The translations under genes were made by a program, and so were the position numbers. 25,155 nucleotides of DNA from an uncultured Eubacteriales bacterium (GTDB lineage Bacteria; Bacillota; Clostridia; Christensenellales; Pumilibacteraceae), in contig UQSP01000030.1 of NCBI GenBank assembly GCA_900543755.1, positions 1 through 25,155 of the forward strand, in the 5' to 3' direction. Below the pieces are notes generated by a model. It had not been told where the DNA came from. It made no database searches and saw only the letters and a program-made list of their open reading frames with translations. This document shows positions 1 to 5,734 of the stretch, in pieces; positions within the stretch are counted from its first letter, which is position 1, and every line of letters starts with the position of its first letter.

Positions 1-55
1 GCATGCGCTATAAATAAAAAAGCGGCGCGTTGTTCGTGCCGTTTTTTGTGGTAGG
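1..55. repeat. 55-bp exact direct repeat, copy 1 (contig edge)
   Basis: These bases are identical to 202-256. The unit holds a terminator hairpin and the last bases (encoded CCA, discriminator and first acceptor bases) of a minus-strand tRNA or tRNA-like gene. Because the contig begins exactly at the first repeated base and the repeat is 55 long (a common assembly k-mer size), the edge is probably an unresolved repeat in the assembly graph. The last point is inference. Confidence 0.9.
16..47 (-). terminator. Rho-independent terminator of the tRNA-like gene
   Basis: Read on the minus strand, a 7-bp stem (CGGCACG/CGCGCCG, one A-C mismatch) with loop AACAA is followed by CTTTTTT. It sits immediately after the encoded CCA of the tRNA-like sequence and is identical to the terminator behind tRNA-Ile at 217-248. 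Confidence 0.7.
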
Positions 56-164
56 TTTGGCGGGACTTGAACCACCGACGTATGCCTTATACTCGCTTAC
101 GCTCGTGGCGTTCGCTCGTACCTCGCTCGGCTGGCAGGGTGGTGGGCGGCCGAGCTATATTCCT
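49..164 (-). pseudogene. Degenerate tRNA-Ile-like gene with a 44-nt insertion in the anticodon loop
   Basis: Aligned with tRNA-Ile at 250-326, this copy shares the 3' CCA, the start of the T arm (GTCGGTGGTTC), ATAAGG on one side of the anticodon loop, CACCACCCTG on the other, and the 5' AGGAAT. Between CTG and ATAA (91-134 on the plus strand) lie 44 extra bases with reiterated GAGCG motifs. The tRNA fold is broken in several places: only about the first three acceptor pairs remain, followed by A-A and A-C mismatches; two T-stem pairs fail; the D arm is about five bases shorter and lacks its GAGC strand; and the 3' side of the anticodon stem reads GGCAT instead of GGTGG. A pseudogene or tRNA-derived repeat is most likely. 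A functional intron-bearing tRNA is unlikely given the lost pairs. Confidence 0.55.
91..134. repeat. 44-bp GC-rich insertion made of reiterated GAGCG units
   Basis: This block separates the two halves of the anticodon loop in the tRNA-like copy. On the minus strand it contains GAGCGAGG, ACGAGCGAACG, ACGAGCGTAAG and GCGAG in close succession, and many of these units are partly self-complementary. A short piece of the same sequence (CCTTATACTCGC plus a similar continuation) recurs at 192-207, so it looks like a small dispersed REP-like element. No family name can be given from the sequence alone. Confidence 0.5.
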
Positions 165-201
165 ATAAATAACAAATATTAACTTGTACCACCTTATACT
201 C

Positions 202-256
202 GCATGCGCTATAAATAAAAAAGCGGCGCGTTGTTCGTGCCGTTTTTTGTGGTAGG
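202..256. repeat. 55-bp exact direct repeat, copy 2
   Basis: Identical to 1-55. Here the unit belongs to the intact tRNA-Ile gene: it carries the terminator, the encoded CCA and the first bases of the acceptor stem. Confidence 0.9.
217..248 (-). terminator. Rho-independent terminator of the tRNA-Ala/tRNA-Ile transcript
   Basis: On the minus strand a CGGCACG/CGCGCCG stem with one A-C mismatch and an AACAA loop is followed by CTTTTTT, directly after the CCA of tRNA-Ile. It probably ends a transcript that starts at the promoter at 520-548. Confidence 0.75.
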
Positions 257-326
257 AATGAGTGGACTCGAACCACCGACCCCCACCTTATCAGGGTGGT
301 GCTCTAACCGGCTGAGCTACATTCCT
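250..326 (-). tRNA. tRNA-Ile (GAT)
   Basis: A 77-nt cloverleaf on the minus strand. The acceptor stem AGGAATG pairs with CATTCCT, the D arm is GCTC...GAGC, the anticodon stem-loop is CCACC-CTGATAA-GGTGG with anticodon GAT, and the T arm is GGTGG-TTCGAGT-CCACT. CCA is encoded. It reads isoleucine AUC/AUU codons. tRNA-Ala lies upstream on the same strand. Ile and Ala tRNAs are the usual pair in rRNA spacers, but no rRNA is present here. Confidence 0.97.
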
Positions 327-412
327 ATAAAAAAATGGAAAATATCGTCATTCAAACGTTTTTGTCGATTATAAATAACGCAAAACGAAAGATGAAGAAC
401 AAAAAACAATTG

Positions 413-488
413 TGGTGGAGGTTAGCGGGATCGAACCGCTGACCCCCTGCTTGCAGGGCAGGTGCTCTACCAGCTGAGCTAAACCCCC
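413..488 (-). tRNA. tRNA-Ala (TGC)
   Basis: A 76-nt cloverleaf on the minus strand. The acceptor stem GGGGGTT pairs with AACCTCC (one G-T), the D arm is GCTC...GAGC, the anticodon stem-loop is CCTGC-CCTGCAA-GCAGG with anticodon TGC, and the T arm contains GGTTCGATCC. CCA is encoded. Position 33, almost always T in tRNAs, reads C here. It is the first gene after the promoter at 520-548 and is probably co-transcribed with tRNA-Ile. Confidence 0.97.
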
Positions 489-519
489 ACAAAAGCCGCC
501 GAAACGCGACAGCTTTATA

Positions 520-548
520 ATGATATCAAATCGACAAGTTTTTGTCAA
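520..548 (-). promoter_or_regulatory. Sigma-A promoter of the tRNA operon
   Basis: On the minus strand a perfect TTGACA (543-548) is separated by 17 bases from TATCAT (520-525). The -10 box ends about 31 bases before the 5' end of tRNA-Ala, which suits a stable-RNA promoter. Confidence 0.8.
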
Positions 549-625
549 ACAAAATCCGTACAGTTTTGAAAAAAATTTATACCCCTGTGCTGTCGGACAA
601 AGAAAACGGCATAATAAAATAAATA

Positions 626-1045
626 TTAACGTTTTTTGCCTGCGGAAAGAGGGTTGACGCTTTTTCTCCAATCAAGTTCGCCCCTTCCTACGGCGTTGAG
701 CATTACGGTAGAGGAGGCAAGATTGGTTGCAAGCGGAATGTTTTGCACATCGCAAAGTCTTAAAAGCGCCGAAACGTCGGGCTCGTGAGGTTGGGCGGTA
801 AGAGGGTCGCGCAAAAAGATGACTAAATCCAGTTCGTTTGCGGCAATCATGGCGCCGATTTGCTGGTCGCCGCCCAAAGGTCCGCTTTTCATGCGTATAA
901 TGTTAAGACCCGTTTCGCCCATGACCAGCGTTCCCGTAGTTCCCGTGGCGAACAGAGTGTGTTTTGCCAAAGTGTCCTTATATTTTATGGCAAGCTCAAT
1001 CATGTCGTTTTTCTTTTTGTCGTGTGCAATAAGCGCGATATTCAT
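626..1045 (-). CDS. mgsA: Methylglyoxal synthase
   Basis: This enzyme converts dihydroxyacetone phosphate to methylglyoxal and phosphate, a cytoplasmic bypass of lower glycolysis that relieves sugar-phosphate stress. The 139-residue protein is the usual short bacterial length. The family signature GPLGGDQQIG (55-64) supplies the catalytic Asp60. His8, Asp9, Asp80, His87 and Asp90 line up with the conserved active-site residues of E. coli MgsA after an offset of 11. The start is supported by AGGAG six bases upstream of ATG. It appears to be a single-gene unit with its own promoter (1166-1195) and a leader of about 110 bases. No convincing terminator was found before the tRNA promoter. Confidence 0.96.
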   Translation of the reverse strand: MNIALIAHDKKKNDMIELAIKYKDTLAKHTLFATGTTGTLVMGETGLNIIRMKSGPLGGDQQIGAMIAANELDLVIFLRDPLTAQPHEPDVSALLRLCDVQNIPLATNLASSTVMLNAVGRGELDWRKSVNPLSAGKKR

Positions 1046-1106
1046 AAATTACTCCTGTTATAACGGGTATAGACAGAATCGGTAAAGTTGTTTTTCGGGA
1101 AATTTT

Positions 1107-1157
1107 ATGACGCAATAAAAAAATCTTAGCAAATAACAGCGCAATGTCCTGCGTCAT
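1107..1157 (-). promoter_or_regulatory. Inverted repeat in the mgsA leader
   Basis: A perfect 8-bp inverted repeat, ATGACGCA (1107-1114) and TGCGTCAT (1150-1157), brackets 35 bases within the presumed mgsA 5' leader, just downstream of its -10 box. It could be an operator or a long RNA hairpin. Its function is unknown. Confidence 0.35.
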
Positions 1158-1165
1158 CTGTATAC

Positions 1166-1195
1166 ATTTTACCACAGTATGGACTTATCCGTCAA
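1166..1195 (-). promoter_or_regulatory. Sigma-A promoter of mgsA
   Basis: On the minus strand TTGACG (1190-1195), an 18-base spacer and TAAAAT (1166-1171) form a good housekeeping promoter about 120 bases upstream of the mgsA start codon. Confidence 0.65.
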
Positions 1196-1258
1196 CGATT
1201 GAAAGCTTATGAACGAAAGGATAACGGAAAAAAGTTCAATTCAATTAAGCGCGTTATT

Positions 1259-2392
1259 TTATTTTTTTACCGAAGCGGGATTTAAAGAAACCTGCGGTAA
1301 AAAGTCATCGCACAAAGTAAACTCCTGTAAGGCGGGCAACTGAATAGGTCCATCTTTTAAAACAATTTCGCTTTTTTTGAGATTGCGGAAGCGGAAAAAC
1401 GGCATATCGTTAGCCGGTTCCTGATTTTTAAGTCTGGTAAAATTAGAAAAGACAACATTGTCGCCGTTTGTTTCGGCACAGACAAGCGCCGTTTTGCGGT
1501 CGGTAGTCTTATAAAGCGTTATGTTTTCGAAAAGAATGTTTTTCAGGTTTCCGACCCCGTCGGGAAATTCGTCGGGGTTGAATATGATATCGCCCGCATA
1601 TCTTGTCGCGTCAAGATTTATACCCATTTCACGCACGCCGCAGGTAAGGTTTCGCACGGTAACGTTGCTTATCTCGCTTACGACGCTTAAAAGTCTGACC
1701 GCAGTCCAGCAGTCTTCGGCTTTGACGTTTTCCACCAGCATGTTTTTTATGGGAGCGTCCTTCATGCCGCGGTTATGGCAGTACCAATTTGCGTCGTCGG
1801 CGTTAAAAGCGATGAGGTCGTCGTTGGTGCTGCCTCTGGTGGCGATAATGTTTTTTATGACTCCGTTTGCGCTGCCGCCGCCCACATGAATACCGTCCTG
1901 ACAGGGCGTAAACAAATCGTCCGACATTATAATATCCGAAATTATGAAATCTACGGCTTTACCCAGTCTGAAGTGATACGATTCCGAATTTTTAACCGTC
2001 ATGTTTTTAAGCGTAAGATTTTTTACGTTGAAAAAACTGAACAAAAGGCCCTGACACGGTCCCGATCTCCAACCGTCTTTGCGCGGATTGCGGGCATTGT
2101 TTCCGTCCCAAACGCCGCCCTCGACGGTAATATCCTCGTTGCCGTTTTCGTAGTCGGAGTTGGTGACGGCGGCGCGCATATTCTGTCCCGTAAATCTGTC
2201 GTCCATGCAAAAAATAACGGCTTTTTCGTCCGCTTTTATTTTTCTGTGGGAGGGGATAAGAATTTCGTTTCCGATAAGCCAACGTCCTTGGGGAATAAAA
2301 ATTACGGATTCCTCTTTAAGCGCGGCGTTGATTGCGGGCGCGCAATCGGTAAGCCCGTCGCATTTTGCGCCGTAGTTAACAATACTAACCAT
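1259..2392 (-). CDS. Pectate-lyase-superfamily / GH28-like right-handed beta-helix protein
   Basis: A 377-residue predicted parallel beta-helix protein. The N terminus (NYGAKCDGLTDCAPAINAAL, 6-25) is the classic opening of pectate-lyase-superfamily and GH28 polygalacturonase-like proteins. It is followed by repeating helix coils rich in NITV/NLTLKN-type strands. Candidate acidic catalytic residues are Asp166 (CQDGIHV) and Asp191/Asp192 (NDD), which resemble the spaced aspartates of GH28. No signal peptide or anchor is seen, so it should act in the cytoplasm on an imported oligosaccharide. Substrate and reaction are not determinable here. The ATG follows an AAGGAGG by 13 bases, a long gap, but an in-frame TAG just upstream excludes an earlier start. 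It lies downstream of proS behind a terminator, so it is probably transcribed separately. Confidence 0.75.
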   Translation of the reverse strand: MVSIVNYGAKCDGLTDCAPAINAALKEESVIFIPQGRWLIGNEILIPSHRKIKADEKAVIFCMDDRFTGQNMRAAVTNSDYENGNEDITVEGGVWDGNNARNPRKDGWRSGPCQGLLFSFFNVKNLTLKNMTVKNSESYHFRLGKAVDFIISDIIMSDDLFTPCQDGIHVGGGSANGVIKNIIATRGSTNDDLIAFNADDANWYCHNRGMKDAPIKNMLVENVKAEDCWTAVRLLSVVSEISNVTVRNLTCGVREMGINLDATRYAGDIIFNPDEFPDGVGNLKNILFENITLYKTTDRKTALVCAETNGDNVVFSNFTRLKNQEPANDMPFFRFRNLKKSEIVLKDGPIQLPALQEFTLCDDFLPQVSLNPASVKK

Positions 2393-2432
2393 AAAAACCT
2401 ATAATCCTCCTTAATTGCGGCAAAACGTGCGG

Positions 2433-2487
2433 AAAAAAACAATACCGCGCACGATACTATTTATGATATAGCGTCATGCGCGGCATT
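2433..2487 (-). terminator. Terminator of the bofA-proS unit
   Basis: Minus strand: an 11-bp stem (arms 2477-2487 and 2441-2451, one G-T pair) encloses a 25-base loop and is followed by seven T. It lies about 50 bases after the proS stop codon. The loop is large for a terminator but contains a further small CTAT/ATAG pairing. Confidence 0.7.
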
Positions 2488-2491
2488 ACAA
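2463..2491 (-). promoter_or_regulatory. Possible promoter of the beta-helix gene
   Basis: Minus strand TTGTAA (2486-2491), a 17-base spacer and TATCAT (2463-2468) lie inside the terminator hairpin. If used, the leader would begin within the terminator's 3' arm. The -35 box is weak, so this is tentative. Confidence 0.35.
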
Positions 2492-2537
2492 GAAATTTTT
2501 TTAATAAAACAAGCCAAAATTTTACTTAAGCCGAAAA

Positions 2538-3977
2538 TCAGTACGCGCGGCCGAAGTAAATTTTCTTTTTAGCGGGCTTACCGCATACGACGCATTTGTC
2601 GCCCACGGGAGTCTGGTCGAAAGGCATATTACGCGTGGTTACCTGCATTTCCGCTTTGAGTTTGTCCTCGCACTCGCGGCAGCCGCACCACATACCGAGA
2701 GCAAAGTTGCCCGTATCCACGGCTTCTTTAAGCTGACTGAGGTTTTCCACGGTTTTTATATGAGCGTTTGTGAAAGCAAGCGCTTTGTTGTACATATTTT
2801 CATGTATGTCTTTTAAAAGTGCGGACATTGCGTCTTTAAGGCCTTCAATGGGCAATGTAAACTTTTCGCCCGTTTTATCGCGGCGGGAGCAGGTCACCAC
2901 GCCGTTCTCGATGTCGCGGGGACCTATTTCGATGCGCACGGGTACGCCTTTCATTTCGTATTCGTTGAATTTCCATCCCGCGCTTGCGTCGCTGTCGTCA
3001 AGCTTTACGCGAATTCCCGCATTTTTAAGCGAAGCAAAAATCTCCTGCGCTTTTTCCGTTACGCCGCCTTTGAATGCCGCAATGGGAATGATGACCGCCT
3101 GAACGGGCGCGACATAGGGGGGAAGACACAGCCCGCGCCTGTCGCCGTGCGCCATGATGAGCGCGCCGATAAGTCGAGTGGATACGCCCCAGGAAGTCTG
3201 GTACGGATTTTTATGCGTGCCGTCTTTGTCGAGAAACTTGATATCGAACGCCGCGGAAAAATTGGTGCCAAAGAAGTGAGTGGTGCCCGCCTGCAAACTT
3301 TTACCGTCCTGCATCATGGCTTCCATGGAATAAGTTTCCTGTGCGCCCGCAAACTTTTCCTTTTCGGATTTTTGTCCGATAAGCACGGGCATGGCAAGCA
3401 CGTTTTTGGCAAACTCCTCGTATACTTTCAGCATTTTGATGGTTTCTTCTTTCGCTTCCTCTTCGGTGGCGTGCAACGTGTGACCTTCCTGCCACAAAAA
3501 TTCGGAGGTGCGTAAAAACGGACGGGTGGTTTTTTCCCAGCGCACTACGTTTGCCCACTGATTGATAAGCATGGGAAGGTCGCGGTAGGATTGCACCCAT
3601 TTAGAGTACATTTCGCAAATAATGGTTTCGCTGGTGGGGCGGACGACAAGTTTTTCGGCAAGTTCTTCGCCGCCGGCATGAGTAACAACCGCCACTTCGG
3701 GGGCAAAACCTTCCACATGGTCCGCTTCTTTCAAAAGATAGCTGTAAGGAATGAACAGCGGAAAATATGCGTTTTCGTGCCCCGTAGCTTTAAAACGCGC
3801 GTCAAGTTCGCGCTGAATGTTTTCCCATATCGCGTAACCGTAAGGGCGGATTACCATTGTGCCTTTTACGGGGCCGTAATCCACAAGCTGAGTTTTGACG
3901 ACAACGTCGGTGTACCATTGCGCAAAATTTGTGTCGATATCCGCTATTTCTTTGACAAATTCTCTTTCTTTAGCCAT
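2538..3977 (-). CDS. proS: Prolyl-tRNA synthetase, archaeal/eukaryote-like type
   Basis: A class II enzyme that charges tRNA-Pro with proline in the cytoplasm. At 479 residues it matches the short form without the editing insertion found in the E. coli-type enzyme. Motif 2 is the stretch at 146-165 (RWEKTTRPFLRTSEFLWQEG), the HGD of motif 3 lies further on, and the C-terminal domain has zinc-type cysteines (CGCREC, then CVVCGK) and ends in a tyrosine. All of these are hallmarks of the type-3 ProRS also seen in many Clostridia. The start ATG has GGAG ten bases upstream. It follows bofA by 78 bases and probably shares its transcript. That gap leaves no room for a T-box leader. Confidence 0.97.
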   Translation of the reverse strand: MAKEREFVKEIADIDTNFAQWYTDVVVKTQLVDYGPVKGTMVIRPYGYAIWENIQRELDARFKATGHENAYFPLFIPYSYLLKEADHVEGFAPEVAVVTHAGGEELAEKLVVRPTSETIICEMYSKWVQSYRDLPMLINQWANVVRWEKTTRPFLRTSEFLWQEGHTLHATEEEAKEETIKMLKVYEEFAKNVLAMPVLIGQKSEKEKFAGAQETYSMEAMMQDGKSLQAGTTHFFGTNFSAAFDIKFLDKDGTHKNPYQTSWGVSTRLIGALIMAHGDRRGLCLPPYVAPVQAVIIPIAAFKGGVTEKAQEIFASLKNAGIRVKLDDSDASAGWKFNEYEMKGVPVRIEIGPRDIENGVVTCSRRDKTGEKFTLPIEGLKDAMSALLKDIHENMYNKALAFTNAHIKTVENLSQLKEAVDTGNFALGMWCGCRECEDKLKAEMQVTTRNMPFDQTPVGDKCVVCGKPAKKKIYFGRAY

Positions 3978-4055
3978 TTAATAAACGCTCCAAACGATTT
4001 ATGCGTTTATTATAACCTTTTTTAAACCCGCGTGTCAAACGGACCGGGGTGTATT

Positions 4056-4310
4056 TCACAGAAAAACAACGATAAGCCATACCGCTATAAGGCCGGGAAC
4101 GCCAAGCAAGCCCACAATAAGCGCGCTTACGGGATTTACGGGAAGTACCGCAACTTTAAACAGCGACAGTAACGAGAGCGCAACCGCGCCGCCCAGAGAA
4201 TTGAGGGCCAGTCGGAAAAGCCCTTTCGTTTTAAGCGAAAATAAAGTGCCGATTAAAGACACAGTTAAAAAACCTATAAGAAAAGACAGTATAAGTTCGA
4301 ATATTTCCAT
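4056..4310 (-). CDS. BofA-like sporulation membrane protein (pro-sigma-K processing inhibitor family)
   Basis: An 84-residue hydrophobic protein with two or three membrane segments (about 5-22, 40-55 and 62-83). The C-terminal GLLGVPGLIAVWLI is the recognisable BofA family motif. In B. subtilis, BofA holds the SpoIVFB protease inactive in the outer forespore membrane until a signal from the forespore arrives. The length matches the family. The ATG follows GAGGA by seven bases. It is divergent from metK and upstream of proS, a pairing that says nothing obvious about function. Its presence suggests an endospore-forming ancestry, though not that the organism still sporulates. Confidence 0.8.
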   Translation of the reverse strand: MEIFELILSFLIGFLTVSLIGTLFSLKTKGLFRLALNSLGGAVALSLLSLFKVAVLPVNPVSALIVGLLGVPGLIAVWLIVVFL

Positions 4311-4459
4311 GGGTTTGTCCTCGTAATATTTTTATTCGCCGCTTGTGCGTTATATGCTTTTAACGGCGTTAATCAGCGGACAAAGGCACAGGCTTTCTTT
4401 GTTATGCGCCTGAAAGAGTCATAAAAGCGCTTCAGGGCTTAACGCCGTATGTAAACGGA

Positions 4460-4489
4460 TTGACAAAAGTGCGCAATGCGTGTTACAAT
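4460..4489 (+). promoter_or_regulatory. Sigma-A promoter of the metK operon
   Basis: A perfect TTGACA (4460-4465), an 18-base spacer and TACAAT (4484-4489) lie about 60 bases before the metK start. The leader of roughly 50 bases is too short for any known SAM riboswitch. Confidence 0.8.
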
Positions 4490-4549
4490 ATCTCGGTATG
4501 AGCAAACGGCTCTTATAGACAAAAGATATTTAAAGAAGAAGGAATAGTT

Positions 4550-5734
4550 ATGGATAAAAACCGTTTTTTGTTTTCCAGTGAATCCGTTACCGAAGGACAT
4601 CCCGACAAAATCTGCGACCACATCGCGGACAAGGTGCTGGACGCGGCGCTTGCAGCCGACCCCGAAAGCCGCATAGCCTGCGAAGTCTGCTGCACCACGG
4701 GTCTTGTGCTTGTAATGGGCGAGTTCACTACGGAAAGTTATATAGATATTCCCAAAATCGTGCGCGAGACCGTAAAGGATATCGGTTACACCGACGCCGC
4801 TTACGGGTTCGATTACAAGACCTGCGCGGTCATCACCAGTATTGACGAGCAGTCTCCCGATATTGCGATGGGCGTTAATAAGGCGCTTGAAGCACGCGAG
4901 GGAAATAACGATGCTCAGTTCGATACGGGAGCGGGCGACCAGGGCATGATGTTCGGTTACGCGTGCCGCGAAACGGAGGAGCTTATGCCCCTGCCCATTA
5001 TGCTTGCCCATAAACTCACCAGAAAATTGAGCGAAGTCAGAAAGTCGGGTGAAATCGGTTACCTCCGTCCCGACGGAAAGGCTCAGGTTACCGTGGTTTA
5101 CGAGGACGGCAAGCCCGTTTCGGTGGACACGGTTGTCGTGTCTACTCAGCATGACCCCGGAGTGAACCGCGAAAAACTCGTGTCCGATATCATAGAGAAA
5201 GTCGTAAAACCCGTCGTAACGGACAGCTGGCTTACGCCGGACACCAAATATTACGTAAACCCCACGGGCAATTTCGTCATAGGCGGACCTCAGGGCGACA
5301 GCGGCCTTACGGGCAGAAAACTCATTGTAGACACTTACGGCGGAATGTGTCCGCATGGCGGCGGCTCCTTCAGCGGTAAAGACCCCACGAAAGTGGACCG
5401 CTCAGCGTGCTATTACGCGCGTTACGTATGCAAAAACATTGTTGCCGCGGGACTTGCCGAGCGTTGCCAGCTTCAGGTTGCTTACGCGATAGGCAAAGCC
5501 AAGCCCGTTTCTTTAAACATCGAAACTTTCGGCACTTCCGCATATTCTTCGGACAAGCTTATCGACGCCGTCAATAAAGTGTTCGATTTCCGTCCCCGCG
5601 CGATAATTGAAAGTCTGGGACTGAGAAAGCCCGTTTACGCCGCCACATCCAATTACGGACATTTCGGCAATCCCGCGTTTGCTTGGGAAAAAACCGATAA
5701 AGCCGCCGCGCTTAAAAAGGCAATACAAGATTGA
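4550..5734 (+). CDS. metK: S-adenosylmethionine synthetase
   Basis: This enzyme makes S-adenosylmethionine from ATP and methionine and acts in the cytoplasm. The 394 residues match the family. The ATP/methionine-site motif GHPDK (16-20) and the GAGDQG loop (127-132) are intact, as is the glycine-rich GGGSFSGKDPTKVDRSACY stretch. AGAAGGA precedes the ATG. It heads a long plus-strand operon, and its TGA overlaps the TTG start of recD2. The one-carbon enzyme Fhs further down the operon fits supply of methyl groups for the same cycle. Confidence 0.98.
   Translation: MDKNRFLFSSESVTEGHPDKICDHIADKVLDAALAADPESRIACEVCCTTGLVLVMGEFTTESYIDIPKIVRETVKDIGYTDAAYGFDYKTCAVITSIDEQSPDIAMGVNKALEAREGNNDAQFDTGAGDQGMMFGYACRETEELMPLPIMLAHKLTRKLSEVRKSGEIGYLRPDGKAQVTVVYEDGKPVSVDTVVVSTQHDPGVNREKLVSDIIEKVVKPVVTDSWLTPDTKYYVNPTGNFVIGGPQGDSGLTGRKLIVDTYGGMCPHGGGSFSGKDPTKVDRSACYYARYVCKNIVAAGLAERCQLQVAYAIGKAKPVSLNIETFGTSAYSSDKLIDAVNKVFDFRPRAIIESLGLRKPVYAATSNYGHFGNPAFAWEKTDKAAALKKAIQD

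Noticed and set aside
369..671. Minus-strand 100-codon frame running through tRNA-Ala
   Set aside because: It reads through an intact tRNA gene and its promoter, so it cannot be a real coding sequence.
1775..2404. Plus-strand reading frame opposite the beta-helix gene
   Set aside because: The minus-strand protein has clear family motifs; the plus-strand product is unrecognisable and lacks a start signal.
4490..4549. SAM riboswitch before metK
   Set aside because: The promoter leaves only about 50 bases of leader, too short for SAM riboswitch classes normally found upstream of metK.
4439..5356. Long minus-strand reading frame (about 305 codons) opposite metK
   Set aside because: It is the mirror of a highly conserved gene, has no ribosome binding site and encodes no recognisable domain; the frame is a codon-bias effect.
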